Positions 48,655-59,445 of a DNA stretch of 64,000 nucleotides are shown here, one piece after another; position 1 is the first letter of the stretch; every line of letters starts with the position of its first letter. Below the pieces are notes generated by a model. The model saw only the letters and a program-made list of their open reading frames with translations. It was not told the DNA's origin and made no database searches. Location of the stretch: contig OY992840.1 in NCBI GenBank assembly GCA_963921425.1, positions 7,566,501-7,630,500 on the forward strand, given 5' to 3'. Origin of the DNA: Dryas octopetala (taxonomy: Eukaryota; Streptophyta; Magnoliopsida; Rosales; Rosaceae). Made by a program: the position numbers and the translations under genes.

Positions 48655-49425
48655 TCCGAGTTAAACCAATAGTCCCAAATTAATCAGATAAGAAGGCAAG
48701 CTCACAAGCATAACTTATAAAAACATAGGAAAATTTTAGGTAAAGACCATAACTATACCTCATATCTCTATTTAAGATATGAATTTCATTTTGTGTTAAC
48801 TGAGGGTTAAAACTTTTATTTTGTGTCAATTAAGGACCCTGTTTTTTTTTTTTCAGTTGATATCTCAACTTTGACCCGACATTAGACTCATCAAACTTTT
48901 ATCAAATTCAGCAAACTTATACTTGATTTAAAAAATCTCATTTTTACAACCATATTAAGATCACTCAAATAGGACATTTACAACTCTAGATAATTGGCCC
49001 CAAAATAGGGTACCCGAAACTGTCTAATCGGACCTCTGAAAAAATATTTAGAAAATTAGACAATTTCAGGTACTCTATTTTAGGGTGGATTATATAGAGT
49101 TGTAAAAGTTCGATTTGAGTGATTTTTATATGGTTGTAAAGAGGAGATGCATAGATTTAAACTCAGTATAAGTTTGTTGAATTTGATGAAGGTTTGATGG
49201 GTCCAATATCGGGCCAAAGTTGAGATAAAAACTAAAAAAAATAGAATCCTTAATTGACACAAAATGAAAATTTCGGTCTTCAATTGACACAAAATGAAAG
49301 TTTCGGTCTTCAACTGACACAGTGAAATTCACGTCCTCAATAGAGACATGAGATATAATTAAAATCCTTTAGCTAAAATTTTCTCAAAAAACAAATAGCA
49401 AAAACAATAGAAAGCATGCATACCC
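48655..49425 (+). pseudogene. Relic of a second U2 promoter and 5' end, split by a MITE
   Basis: Positions 48659-48728 repeat the U2 promoter (gttaaaccaatagtccca, then degraded, then agataagaa and cttataaaa). After the inserted element the match resumes at 49385-49425 (aatagcaaaaacaatagaaagcatgcatacc), where the true gene has caatagaaagcatacctttc. The USE is mutated (AGTCCCAAATT) and no U2 body follows. Confidence 0.75.
48729..49383. mobile_element. TIR MITE inside the U2 promoter relic
   Basis: The ends gaaaattttaggtaaag and ctttagctaaaattttc are inverted copies, and the arms match for about 65-70 bp (ctcatatctctatt.., gaatttca). A short tandem repeat of a 28-bp ttgacacaaaatgaaa-type unit lies near 49253-49320. 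A-rich flanks prevent a clear target-duplication call. Confidence 0.8.
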
Positions 49426-49429
49426 CTCT

Positions 49430-50160
49430 AATTTCACCCCAAATTTTCGTTCTAAATTTTTTTTCATCTCTTTAAATTATTTCAATGAGAAGGATACTAG
49501 ATATGTAAAAATTTGAAGCATGTAATTACCTTTCTCATTTTTGCCTCCCACAATTTGAAGCATGTAAACATTGTATGGCATTTAGCTGATGCCACACAAT
49601 TGCCTTCATATCATTAATGCTATAGAGGGCTGCTACCCGAGCCACCACCTTCTTCCTTCTCTCTCTCTCTCCGCATGCACCACCAAAACAGCCACCACCA
49701 CCACCACCTTCTTCTTAGGGTACTGGGACCAATATTGTGTTGCATTGGTTTCTAAACCTGGTTAAAGACATTATTTTTCGACCATTTCTTTTGTAGAGTG
49801 GCAAAACTAAAAAAATTGCCCTCACTTTAAGATGAATTTTTCCTTATAGCATTTTTATTTGAAAGGTTGTGCATCAATTAAAATCTGGTTTTGGTACCAA
49901 CCATGGAGCAGAGGAAATGAGGTTGGCCTCGTCAGTTCGGCAATTGACTTGGGTTACTTCTGGGCGGTGTCTGTACGCGCCAATGATACTATTTTGTGCA
50001 GACTGAAAACTTATTAAGCAGCTAAAGAGAAAGCTTAAGAGCAGCAACTATAAAAGTGAGCCAACAAACTGAAGAAAAGCTAGCCTTGTAGCTAAGATCA
50101 AATTTGGTTGAAATTTTTGGATGAATTGAGTACAAAAATAGAGGAAAGTATAGTACAAAA
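49430..50160. other. Gene-free stretch before tRNA-Glu
   Basis: Nothing gene-like is visible. It has a short ctctctctct run near 49660 and cca-repeats near 49680-49710. Confidence 0.5.
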
Positions 50161-50162
50161 AG

Positions 50163-50234
50163 TTCCGTTGCCGGGAATCGAACCCGGGTCTCCTGGGTGA
50201 AAGCCAGATATCCTAACCGCTGGACGACAACGGA
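50163..50234 (-). tRNA. tRNA-Glu (TTC)
   Basis: The minus strand gives a complete 72-nt cloverleaf. The acceptor stem TCCGTTG pairs with CAACGGA, the D arm is GTCCAGCGGTTAGGATATC, and the anticodon arm CTGGC-TTTCACC-CAG has anticodon TTC. The T arm is CCGGGTTCGATTCCCGG with a perfect stem and B box. There is no intron. A T-rich stretch (plus-strand cgttgccggg preceded by a's at 50156-50160) can serve as Pol III terminator. Confidence 0.97.
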
Positions 50235-50880
50235 TGTTTGGTGTTTAGGCCGCATTACTTATTTATACACGGTTAAGATAAACCTTTGATAATTGGGAGG
50301 TGAAAAATGCATCCATACGATTAAGATTCCTAAAGATAATTAATACGAAATTCCTACTTCATATAGTACAGAATTTAGATTGATTAAAAAATATTGATAC
50401 AATAAAAAGAAAACACCCTGATTTCATATGCTAGTCAGAAATTGATTAGCAATCTTTTTCTGTAACGTTGAAACTGTAATAAGGGTGTCCAAGAGTCATT
50501 AATTATCTCTAGATACAAGATAAAGAGAATTCACATACCCAATTACTAAGATGAGTCAAGGAGACTCATGATTTTCATGTAATAATAATCGTAGCTTATA
50601 CTCCTAACAAGGAAAAGAGTTCGCTCTAATCCAATAGAATTTTGTATTTACTGATAAATAAATCATTAATTAGATTGTGTTTGCTCTTTTTTCAATGGAT
50701 TGGATTTGATTTTTTTAGGGCCCGTTTGTAACATTTTCATTTTATAGTTTTTAGTTTTAATTAATGAAAGAGAAGGAAAAATGAAAGGATAGTGAAGAGA
50801 CACTTTTATTTACGGATGTAAAGCATTCTTAACAAGTACAGCAGAAATCAAGATGGGTGGTCTTCAATCCATACATTTAG

Positions 50881-51207
50881 AGCCTGTTTGGATTAGAGAT
50901 TTGGATTTCAAATTCATGTATTTCAAATCCTATTGTTTGGATAAAAAAAAAAAATGAAATATGAAGATTTTAATTTAAGAATTTTGAATTTTTATATACA
51001 TTGCAATATATGATAAATATATATTGGTCGAAAAAGTGACCAGAGGAGGTCGCCAAAAAAGTGGCCGGAGGGGTCGCCAGAAAAGTTGGTCGGCGGTGGT
51101 CGCCGAAAATTTGGCCGGAGGGGTCAACGGAAAGCTTGTCGGAGGAGTCGGAGGAAAGTTGACTAGAGGGGTTGCCAGAAAGTTGGTCAGAGGAGTCGTC
51201 GGAAAGT

Positions 51208-51244
<37 letters not shown>

Positions 51245-51400
51245 GTGGTGGGATTTTAGTTTGAGAAGGTATTTGAAATCCATGGATTTGGGTCTCTAAA
51301 ATCCACCATGGATTTGAGCCAAATTTAAATTTATTTCTTAAATTGAATCCAAACATGAGGATTAAATCCACCCCATGAAATCCAGGTTTCCAAACAAACC
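50881..51400. mobile_element. hAT-type MITE carrying a minisatellite
   Basis: The ends gcctgtttggattagag and the complement of tttccaaacaaacc form a GTTTGGA-type terminal inverted repeat, with ggatttcaaat/atttgaaatcc words further in. The centre holds the GC-rich minisatellite and a (GA)n run at 51211-51240. Confidence 0.65.
51035..51210. repeat. GC-rich minisatellite, ~24-bp units
   Basis: About seven imperfect copies of a ggtcgccggaaagttggtcgga-type word occur in tandem. The tract encodes open frames on both strands, but only because the unit length is a multiple of three. Confidence 0.8.
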
Positions 51401-52036
51401 TTCCTAACCTGATTACAAGCTCGAGTAGCACAACTACACAAGTACAAGAAATAGATCGAATAGATCGAAATACTATTTTTTTACCAATATAAATATATCG
51501 TCCAACAATATTCTTACACCTGAATTGGTTACACTACGTGGCAATATATCAGTTATATCCAATAATATTTTCTTAATACAAGTTGCATTGAGTTATATAA
51601 TCCGATAATATTGAACTTAGAATTGTATATCGGTCGATTCGGATTTAGATGTAGTTATAGTTCTAATTTCTAAATTCTAAGGCACATGTTTCATAATGAA
51701 TTGAAGTTTGTGGGGACAAAATAGAAATACCCAAACTTAAGGGTCGCAAATACAATCAACATAGAAAGAAGAAAATTGCAGGTATCGCAGAGACAGAGGG
51801 TTTAAGACTTTGAGCCAAGGTTTTTGCTTCTTGTCGTCTTCAACCTCTGTTGCACATGCATCTTGCTCCAAAGGACCAAAACGACAACGTTGAGCTGCTG
51901 AAGAACCAGGCCAACTAGGCAACTACTCAAGTAAGCTCTCAAGTTTCTCTTCTCTATCTATAGAGTTCTAATGCTCTCTAGTTGATGAAACTCAGACCCA
52001 AAAATGACCTAAACCCAGAACACTCCCAGTCCCAAA
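51401..52036. other. nMAT2 upstream region
   Basis: AT-rich until about 51770, then less so. The last roughly 250 bp probably contain the promoter and 5' leader of the maturase gene. No separate gene is supported. Confidence 0.5.
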
Positions 52037-54250
52037 ATGCATCGCCGCCTTGCCATTTTTACCCATCAAGTTCGCACAAATTCCAATTCTGTCCTCACCA
52101 CCACCACCAACAACACCAGCACCTTCTTCCTCTGCTCCCAATTCAACCCCTCAAATCCCAGGACCAATGGGTTCGCCTTTTTTCGCTTACTTTCATTCTC
52201 TCCGGTGAACCGTCGCGCACCCGATCCTGAAGACCCCTCCAATTTGATAAAGGAAGATGGGGTTTCGGTTTTATCCCAGCTGTGGATTGAGAATTTTCGT
52301 GAACCTGATAGGATTGTGACCAATTTGTCCTCTTATCTTCGACGATTTGAGTTGTGGGTATTGGCTTACCAGAAAGTGTGCGCCGACGATATGGGTGCGT
52401 ATATGCCCCGCAGTGCCATACAGAGATCGGCACTTGAGGACTTATTAGCACTTCGTAATGCTGTTCTTGACAATAGGTTTAGGTGGGGAGCTAGACTTGA
52501 GTTCTATATTAAATCACCCAAGGATAAGACCGAGTACGAGTCGTTATCTAAGAGAAAAATTAAGGCCATTTTGACAACCACGCAGCCGTCCCCTTTTCAA
52601 GATAGGTTAGTTCAAGAAGTTCTGTTAATGATTTTGGAGCCAATATATGAGTCTCGGTTTTCGCAAAAATCATTTGCATTTAGGCCCGGGAGAAATGCAC
52701 ACACCGTGTTGAGGGTGATTCGGAGGAGTTTTGCAGGGTACTTGTGGTATGTAAAGGGAGATTTGAGTACAATCTTGGATGGGATGAAGGTGGGGATGGT
52801 GATAAATGCTTTAATCAGGGATGTGAGGGATAAGAAGGTGATTGATTTGGTGAAAGCAGCATTGGTTACACCGGTGATTTCGAGTAAGGATGATGGTGTG
52901 GAGAAGAAAAAGAAGAGGAAGTATCAGAAGAAGAGGGTGTTGGCAGAGGATGAGCCGAAGCCAGACCCATATTGGTTAGAGACGTTTTTTGGGTTTGCAC
53001 CTGAGGAGGCAGAGAAGCTTCCTTCTTGGGGGCATTGTGGGATACTTAGTCCCCTTTTGGCTAATATTGTTCTAGATGAATTGGACCGCTGGATGGAGGG
53101 GAAGATTAAGGATTTTTATCATCCATCAAAGAGTGACGTCATATGGAATAGCCCAGAAGGCGAAGCAGAACAGGGAAATACGTCTTGGCCTGAATTTGTG
53201 CCAACAAGTGGGCCAGATAAGACCAGAAAGATGGATTATATTCGATATGGAGGTCATATTTTGATTGGTGTTCGAGGACCTCGAGCAGATGCAGCCACAT
53301 TGAGAAAGCAGTTGATTGAGTTTTGTGATCAGAAGTATATGCTTAAGCTTGACAATGAGAGCCTCCCTATAGAACACATAACAAAGGGTATAATGTTTCT
53401 TGATCATGTGTTGTGTCGCAGAGTCGTGTACCCAACGCTTCGATACACTGCTACTGGTGGGAAAATCATTAGTGAGAAGGGAGTGGGCACTCTTCTATCA
53501 GTTACAGCAAGCTTGAAACAGAGCATCAAGACATTTAGGAAGTTGAGCTTTCTGAAGGGAGATAGGGATCCAGACCCACAGCCTTGCTTCAGAATGTTTC
53601 ATGCCACCCAGGCTCACACTAATGCACAAATGAACAAGTTTTTGTCGACAATGGTTGAGTGGTATCGGTATGCAGATAACCGAAAAAAGATTGTAAACTT
53701 TTGCTCTTACATATTAAGAGGTTCACTTGCGAAACTCTATGCAGCAAAGTACAAGCTCCGTTCACGCGCAAAGGTGTACAAGATTGGTTCTAGGAATCTG
53801 AGTCGCCCTTTGAAGGAGAAGAAGGGGCAGTCACCTGAGTACCATAATTTGTTGAGGATGGGTCTTGTTGAATCAATTGATGGGCTTCAGTATACTAGGA
53901 TGTCTCTTGTACCTGAGACTGATTACACCCCTTTTCCAAGTAACTGGAGACCTGATCATGAGAAGGCATTGCTTGAATATATTAGGCTTGATGATCCAAA
54001 AACTTTAGAGGAGCAGCGTAGGTGCATCTTGGATCAAGGTCTTGTTTCACCTCAGGATTACATCTCAATGCTTGTTTGGAACTACAAAAGGAATGCTATC
54101 ATGTTGGATCAGCTTTCCTTGGTAAACAGTGGTAACAAAAGCGTTGATAGAGATAAGCAATTGCAGCTGGGCTCGAACCAAGATAAACTGGAGTACAAAA
54201 ATAAAGAAGAAGAGGAAAATGATGAACGGTTTTGTGTATCACAAATGTAA
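52037..54250 (+). CDS. nMAT2: Nuclear-encoded group II intron maturase, nMAT2-like
   Basis: A single uninterrupted exon of 737 aa. The first roughly 65 residues are rich in R, S, T and N and lack acidic residues (MHRRLAIFTHQVRTNSNS), a mitochondrial presequence. A reverse-transcriptase-like region at about 195-430 follows, with FRPGRNAHTVLRVI and GILSPLLANIVLDELDRWM, then the maturase/domain X region (TQAHTNAQMNKFL, NFCSYILRGSLAKLYAAKYKLRSRAKVY). The RT catalytic YADD is replaced by Y404-G-G-H407, so it cannot be an active polymerase; no endonuclease domain is present. Both traits and the overall sequence fit nMAT2 (Arabidopsis At5g46920, about 735 aa), a splicing factor for several mitochondrial group II introns such as those in nad1, nad7 and cox2. 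The intronless state is normal for this gene. Confidence 0.95.
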   Translation: MHRRLAIFTHQVRTNSNSVLTTTTNNTSTFFLCSQFNPSNPRTNGFAFFRLLSFSPVNRRAPDPEDPSNLIKEDGVSVLSQLWIENFREPDRIVTNLSSYLRRFELWVLAYQKVCADDMGAYMPRSAIQRSALEDLLALRNAVLDNRFRWGARLEFYIKSPKDKTEYESLSKRKIKAILTTTQPSPFQDRLVQEVLLMILEPIYESRFSQKSFAFRPGRNAHTVLRVIRRSFAGYLWYVKGDLSTILDGMKVGMVINALIRDVRDKKVIDLVKAALVTPVISSKDDGVEKKKKRKYQKKRVLAEDEPKPDPYWLETFFGFAPEEAEKLPSWGHCGILSPLLANIVLDELDRWMEGKIKDFYHPSKSDVIWNSPEGEAEQGNTSWPEFVPTSGPDKTRKMDYIRYGGHILIGVRGPRADAATLRKQLIEFCDQKYMLKLDNESLPIEHITKGIMFLDHVLCRRVVYPTLRYTATGGKIISEKGVGTLLSVTASLKQSIKTFRKLSFLKGDRDPDPQPCFRMFHATQAHTNAQMNKFLSTMVEWYRYADNRKKIVNFCSYILRGSLAKLYAAKYKLRSRAKVYKIGSRNLSRPLKEKKGQSPEYHNLLRMGLVESIDGLQYTRMSLVPETDYTPFPSNWRPDHEKALLEYIRLDDPKTLEEQRRCILDQGLVSPQDYISMLVWNYKRNAIMLDQLSLVNSGNKSVDRDKQLQLGSNQDKLEYKNKEEEENDERFCVSQM

Positions 54251-56037
54251 AAATGTTATTGGCACATTAGTAAGCTGAAGTTATTCATGTGGCATGTGAT
54301 CATGTTGGTATTTTACTCACACATATGCTGGCAAGTTATGAAAAAGTTAGTTGTATGTTGTCAACAAGGCAATAATACTTATTTGGTTAGCTAATTTTTC
54401 AAATCAATTTCACAGTTTCTACAAATTGCACATATTCTGTTTTTGTGGATATTTCTTTTCAGGCATCTTATCAATTTTTTTATTTTTCCAATTATCAATA
54501 ATCTGTTGTATTTTTAAATCTAAGATATTATTTATTTCAATTTTTCACTTTCGGGGATATATGAAACCAGATTTGATATTTTACATTGTTTTCCAACATT
54601 GGAGTTGTAGTCATGTATGAAATGGATGTACAAATTCTCACCTTGTTGTTAAGAAACAAAAAGAGATAAGGTACAGCTACAACCACTTATTGAAACTGCA
54701 ATTATTTCTCCGCTCGACAATTTCTTATAAGTAAATTTGAATATCACCATTGATTATAAAAAGATGTAGATTTCAATTTTTCTTGTTACACATTTTGTTG
54801 GTAACATATCTTTTCTATATTAGTGCTATAAGTCTTTTGATAACAAGATGCAATTTTTTTTTTCACAGTTGTAGGGCATGTTAACATTGTCAACGACAAA
54901 ATTAGTTTTGGGAAAATTTGAAAGATCCATTACCTAATGTTATTTTGTCGAATAGTTTTTGGGATATTTTTATAAATTACCTTTTGATTTCGTTGAATAG
55001 GGCAGATTTTGAGTGGCTTGTTTATATATTCTAGGAGTTTTAAACTTTCTATATATAAACATTTGTCATGTTGCAGGTTTGTACGTTCAGTAATCTTTTG
55101 GGGGTACGTAAGTAGAAAGGTAACATTTATGTAATTTGTAGTAGAGATAGTTAGAGGGGCTGTCGTAATTCTATCTATTTGCACAATATTCAATATTTAA
55201 TTTCAAGTATATATTAGAGCTAAATATTTTTCTTTTGTGAACAGATGCTAAATCTTTTCTTTTTAATGTTTTGAAATCATGAATTTTTTGTTCCTAAGCT
55301 GTAAGTTGATGCTTATGCAGATAATGTTATGAATCCCCAGGTAGAGGTGAATCATGAAATATAATGCTATCTTTCCTTTTTTTGAAGTCTGTTATCTGAT
55401 TGTGTGATACTCTGTATGCTTGAAATCATAGTTTAGATGTTTGTTTGCACAAAAAAGTGGTATTGTCTGACTTTAGACTTTTGGATTTTGTTCCCTCACT
55501 AGTCATTCAGGAATTAATGATCTCTGCTCTACTTATTGGAGAAGTTGCTATTTCTAGACCAATTGGTAAAGAATGTGCCTATCTGTGAAGTAGTAATTTC
55601 TCGATTTTCTTGTGCTGAACATGTTGTTATTGCTGAATGATAGGAGGAACGGTACTTCCAAAAGGAGCATTTCATACTTTATATGAGTGCGTAAGCTGTT
55701 TATGTTGCAATAATTGTAGAAACATAAATTTCCCCCCTCCATTGTGTTTTGGTTTCCTTGTTATGGTTAAAAGATTCTTTACTAAAATGTCTCGGAGTTG
55801 GTACATCTTCTCATGTTATGAGTGTAATATATAGGTTTGGATATGTTGTTTGCCTTCCATCTTTTGTCTGTTTTTGTTGGTTAGATTTCTTCAGTCTATT
55901 GCACTCTGCTTTAGAGCAATTAAGGATTATCATCCTGTGCTTAATGGCTTTTGCATCTTCTCGCATGGTTGATAGATTTTGGACTTCCCTGTGTCATTCA
56001 TGTTTTGACATGATGCATCACGATTGAGTTTGGCTTG
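54251..56037. other. nMAT2 3' flank and gene-free sequence
   Basis: T-rich on the plus strand, as expected of a 3' untranslated or downstream region. No supported gene on either strand. Confidence 0.5.
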
Positions 56038-56209
56038 TTTAATTTTAATTTCCTTTATTTCTTTAAAACTAAAGAAGATTTTTAAAAGAAGGCAGCCATA
56101 ACTGGCCCTGAGATGGGGTTGATGCTCCCATCTTGGGGCCAGCCATTGCTGCCTATTTTCATTGATATTCCTTTTCTTTAAGTTTTAAATATAAAAAATT
56201 AAAATTAAA
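56038..56209. repeat. Long imperfect hairpin (~80-nt arms)
   Basis: The inner arms (56091-56117 and 56127-56153) pair ggcagccataactggcccwith-type sequence against its near complement, including agatggg/cccatct and ggcagc/gctgcc, around a 9-base loop. The pairing continues outward through AT-rich sequence to tttaattttaatt and aattaaaattaaa. There is no coding content. Size and shape would suit either a small foldback MITE or a small-RNA precursor; I recognise no known miRNA in it. Confidence 0.6.
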
Positions 56210-57062
56210 AGGTTAAGAAAAAATTTAAGGGTTATGTGTAGTGATTACATTGATGGGTATGAATACCACACCCTATCTTTCCCAACTCAGGCATGGACTT
56301 GACTGATTTGGACTTTACTGCTTTCTTTTGGGTTTGCAGCATGGACTTTATTAGGCAGGTTCATTGAGGACACAGGAGAATGTCTTTGGGAGGTTTTCTG
56401 GGTTGGGTTATAATTCAAGGGACCAGAGACTTGCCAACTGTCACAAGTATCACGTGCTATAATTGTCCACATTTATTACTTGAATTCCAGTACAGTATGC
56501 ATGGACCCTGTATGTGTTTAACTACAACTTCGCAGAGAATGATATGAAAGGAAACTGCCATGAAGCTTCGCAGCTAGGCCGAACTTGTAGTGGCAATGTG
56601 TCATGCATACTCTGGTGGAAAATTAGATTTGTCCCATTATTCCAGAGCTATATAAAGACCCCCACAATTAAAGGGAAAAATTAAAAAGATAATATAAATA
56701 ACTAATATAAATATATAATGGAGCATTCAATTCCTTCTTGGACTTTAAGACAAGTCTGTTGTCATAAAAGTTGTCATGTGGCTATGTGGGGCTGGTTAGG
56801 AATTTGCTGAATGATGATCATTATTGTACAAGCTTAGATCCACAAATCTTATTAGAAAAAAGTTAGATTTTGCAGAAAAGATATTACAGTTAATTCGATC
56901 ATCAGGATCATACTACAGGGTTACTGATTATGGTTTTTGTCACATTCTCTCTGATATTCCCAGGGAAAGTGGATCAGATTTTTCTTTGGCTGGAAATAAT
57001 CATATGTGCAAAACATTGCAGAGCAGCTTTTGTTCCACAAGGAACATAATCAACACAATGAA
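56210..57062. other. Gene-free stretch
   Basis: No recognisable gene. The end nearest 57062 is probably the 3' flank of the inhibitor gene on the minus strand. Confidence 0.45.
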
Positions 57063-57668
57063 CTAAGTTGCAGAGGACCTCATCAAGAATGTAGAACCTG
57101 AGGTAAGCAAGTGGCTTATGCATAGTGCAATATCACATAACTGAAAGAGATTGTAATTCTCATTTTTCAATGGAGACACTTCACCTTCCTTCTCCTTAAA
57201 GCCTTCTTCACATGTATATGGTGCTTCCATAACTGCACTCACCCAGATATTCGCCGAGTCATAACGCTCACTCAGAAACGCTCCAACAGCATCTGCCAGT
57301 GTCTGAATCGCATCTGAATATAGCTGAGAGCAATCCTTCAAGCAAACCACACCAAAAGCGTCATAACTTTGGTTATTCATCAACTTGTTTATGATGGAAA
57401 GTGTGTTGGTTGCATTGTCTAGTGCTAGATCCATTGCTATCAATGCTAGTCCTTGAAGATTGGTCACATGGCTCACAGGCACTGCTTGGAGAGAGGTTGC
57501 ACAAACGTCGTAGCTGAAGACATCGGATTCATCTGCGCATTTTTTGCAGGTTTGATCGATTATATCAACAGATATTGCAGTAACGGTGGATAGTTCTTGA
57601 TGAGGGATTATAAGGAAAAAGAAGCAGCAGCAGCACAAAAAGATTGAAAAGGAAGAAATATGGTACAT
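57063..57668 (-). CDS. Invertase/pectin methylesterase inhibitor family protein 1
   Basis: One exon of 201 aa. A hydrophobic signal peptide (residues about 7-22, FSIFLCCCCFFFLIIP) precedes a PMEI domain. The N-terminal hairpin has C41 and C56 (DQTCKKC...YDVC, with an extra C44). The domain continues with LQGLALIAMDLALDNAT and VCLKDCSQLYSDAIQTL (C113), then APYTCEEGFKEKEGEVSPL. This order is that of the putative invertase inhibitor (Pla a 1-like) subgroup. The product should be secreted to the cell wall and bind acid invertase or pectin methylesterase; which one cannot be told from sequence. ATG 57668 was chosen because it directly precedes the signal peptide and lies about 45 bp downstream of a TATA box. 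The frame is open further upstream, but that would read through the promoter. A paralogue lies at 62032. Confidence 0.9.
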   Translation of the reverse strand: MYHISSFSIFLCCCCFFFLIIPHQELSTVTAISVDIIDQTCKKCADESDVFSYDVCATSLQAVPVSHVTNLQGLALIAMDLALDNATNTLSIINKLMNNQSYDAFGVVCLKDCSQLYSDAIQTLADAVGAFLSERYDSANIWVSAVMEAPYTCEEGFKEKEGEVSPLKNENYNLFQLCDIALCISHLLTSGSTFLMRSSAT

Positions 57669-57712
57669 TTTTTTTGTTCCTTTGGTTTTCTTGCTGTTAC
57701 GAAGTGAGATAG

Positions 57713-57723
57713 CTATATATATA
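57713..57723 (-). promoter_or_regulatory. TATA box of inhibitor gene 1
   Basis: On the minus strand, ctatatatata lies about 45 bp upstream of the ATG at 57668, leaving a very short leader. Confidence 0.6.
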
Positions 57724-58009
57724 GTTGTATGTAATATGAATTTGCTATGCTGGGAAATATATACAGGAAGCTTCCTACTGCTAGTACTGGTTCCTTTGAA
57801 GCAACAATGCCACGACAGAACCAACCGTACACTCTTCCTTTTGTCTTCTGCTTGAATTTTTTGTGGGTTGAAAAATGACACCACAACACAATTGAGGTCT
57901 AGATGCGGGTGAGCTATATGTTATGTTGGCATAATTGTGGGCCTTATTTTAGTTGTTTAAAATGGTGGGGTTTCAAAATAAAATGGTGGGGTTTATTTTG
58001 TTAGAACTA

Positions 58010-58275
58010 CTCTTCTCAAATCCAAAGAATGCCCCAAATCAGTCAGCCCATCAGCTAAAGAATTCTTCTCCCTGTAGATGGGATAGAAATTCACACTCCC
58101 ACAAGGTGTAGATCAAGGTGACATGCCTTAATCAACTGACTTTGACATGCCTTAAATCAAGGTGGCAAGAGGTGGATATCAGTATTTACTTGTTTGATAA
58201 GAGTATTAATAGCAATGGCAGAGTCCATCTCCACCATGACTCTCCTGTACCCTCTCGCCCAGCCAACTGAAGCAA
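58010..58275 (-). pseudogene. LINE RNase H-like (RVT_3) fragment
   Basis: Read on the minus strand the DNA gives ASVGWARGYRRVMVEMDSAI with ...NTLIKQVNTDIHLLPP, then a break, then VNFYPIYREKNSLADGLTDL and GHSLDLRRVV. This is the C-terminal RNase H-like domain found after the reverse transcriptase in plant non-LTR retrotransposons (EMDSAIAI and the A-D-x-L motif). A roughly 20-bp duplication and a frame change interrupt it, and the reverse transcriptase is absent. Confidence 0.75.
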
Positions 58276-58496
58276 GAAATTGAATTAATACTCAACCCAA
58301 GCATATATGTATATTAGAAACATGTAATATACACATACAACTTAAAAGTAATTAATTTACAAATCAACCATAACAAAATTTAGAAGTAAAATTGCATATG
58401 AAATTCTTTACGAGGAAAACCTAAATAAAAAACTAGAGAAACTAGTCCAACAGAGACAAAAATCCTCTATGACGCAGACTTAAAAAGACTCGACTT

Positions 58497-58790
58497 AGGG
58501 CTCGTTTGGCACTGCTTCTCAGAAGCACTTTTATTTAGTAGCACTTTTATCAGAAGCGCTTATGTTAAGAAGCACATATAAATTTTTATAAAACTTCTAA
58601 GTTGTTCATGTAAAAGCACTTGAAAGTGCTTCTTGAGGAAGCACCTATCAGGTGCTTCTCAAAAAACCCCTTAGAAGCGCTTTTATCACTCAAAAGCACT
58701 TCTAATTATTTTTGCCAAACGCTACCAAAAACGCTTTTACTAATTTAAAAGCGCTTTTGACAATTTTAAAAGCAGTGCCAAACGAGCCCT
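58497..58790. mobile_element. hAT-type MITE with perfect 22-bp ends
   Basis: The ends agggctcgtttggcactgct and agcagtgccaaacgagccct are perfect inverted copies. The interior is built from repeated agaagcactttt/aaaagcgctt words in both orientations. No clear 8-bp target duplication is seen. Confidence 0.88.
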
Positions 58791-59445
58791 TAATGTACTA
58801 AACCATTAAATACACTTAAACTAGATAAATCAGTCATAAGGAGTTGATATCTAAAATTTATCTCGAGTAATCTCACCATTTTGTGAGAATTAGAGGAAAT
58901 AGGTTTTAAATATCAACTTCTTATGATTAGTTCATCTTCTTTTTGCCACCAAATGAGGCTGAAATATAAGAAGCCTACAGCATGATGCAAAACACAAGGA
59001 TATCAATGGCTACCACAAGCGGAAAAAAAAAAAAAAAAAAAAGTTGGCTATAGTAGTAGGGGAGTCAAAAACACACGGGTTCGGCTTTGAGGGCAGGCAA
59101 TTGAGGTAATTTCCTTGGCCCAAATTCAATCCATTCTTTTTAGGGCCCCAACCTATATGCACTTCAATTATTATTAAACTCTATATAAAAGGTCCAATTA
59201 GATAATTAGATCAACCCAACTTAAAAGGGCTCAACAATTTATAAAACATTAAAACCCATAACTCAAATACCCAACCAACTAAATGGCCCAACAATTGAAT
59301 TTTGGCACTTGGTTTGGTGTTTGTTTTTTGTTATTCAAATTTTATTTGACTAAAATATGAAATAACAAGATCAAATTCAATCCCTTTGAGTTCTTCTAAT
59401 AATTTCATCGGTACTTTATCTCTTCTTCTATGTTCTTTTTTTTTT
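58791..59445. other. Gene-free stretch
   Basis: AT-rich sequence without a gene. A short inverted pair (agttgatatctaaaat near 58842, atatcaacttcttatga near 58908) suggests another decayed MITE. There is a 20-base A run at 59023-59042. Confidence 0.45.

Noticed and set aside
50970-51431. Open frames of 91-153 residues on both strands
   Set aside because: Products of the 24-bp minisatellite and the GA repeat inside a MITE.
52066-53407. Antisense and shifted frames inside the maturase gene
   Set aside because: Shadows of the long nMAT2 coding frame with no features of their own.
57669-57884. N-terminal extension of inhibitor gene 1 to an upstream Met
   Set aside because: It would translate through the TATA box and bury the signal peptide 70 residues inside the protein.
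58497-58790. Repeated spaced words that could suggest a CRISPR-like array
   Set aside because: The agaagcactttt words alternate in orientation, have irregular spacing and lie within perfect terminal inverted repeats of a hAT MITE; the genome is eukaryotic.
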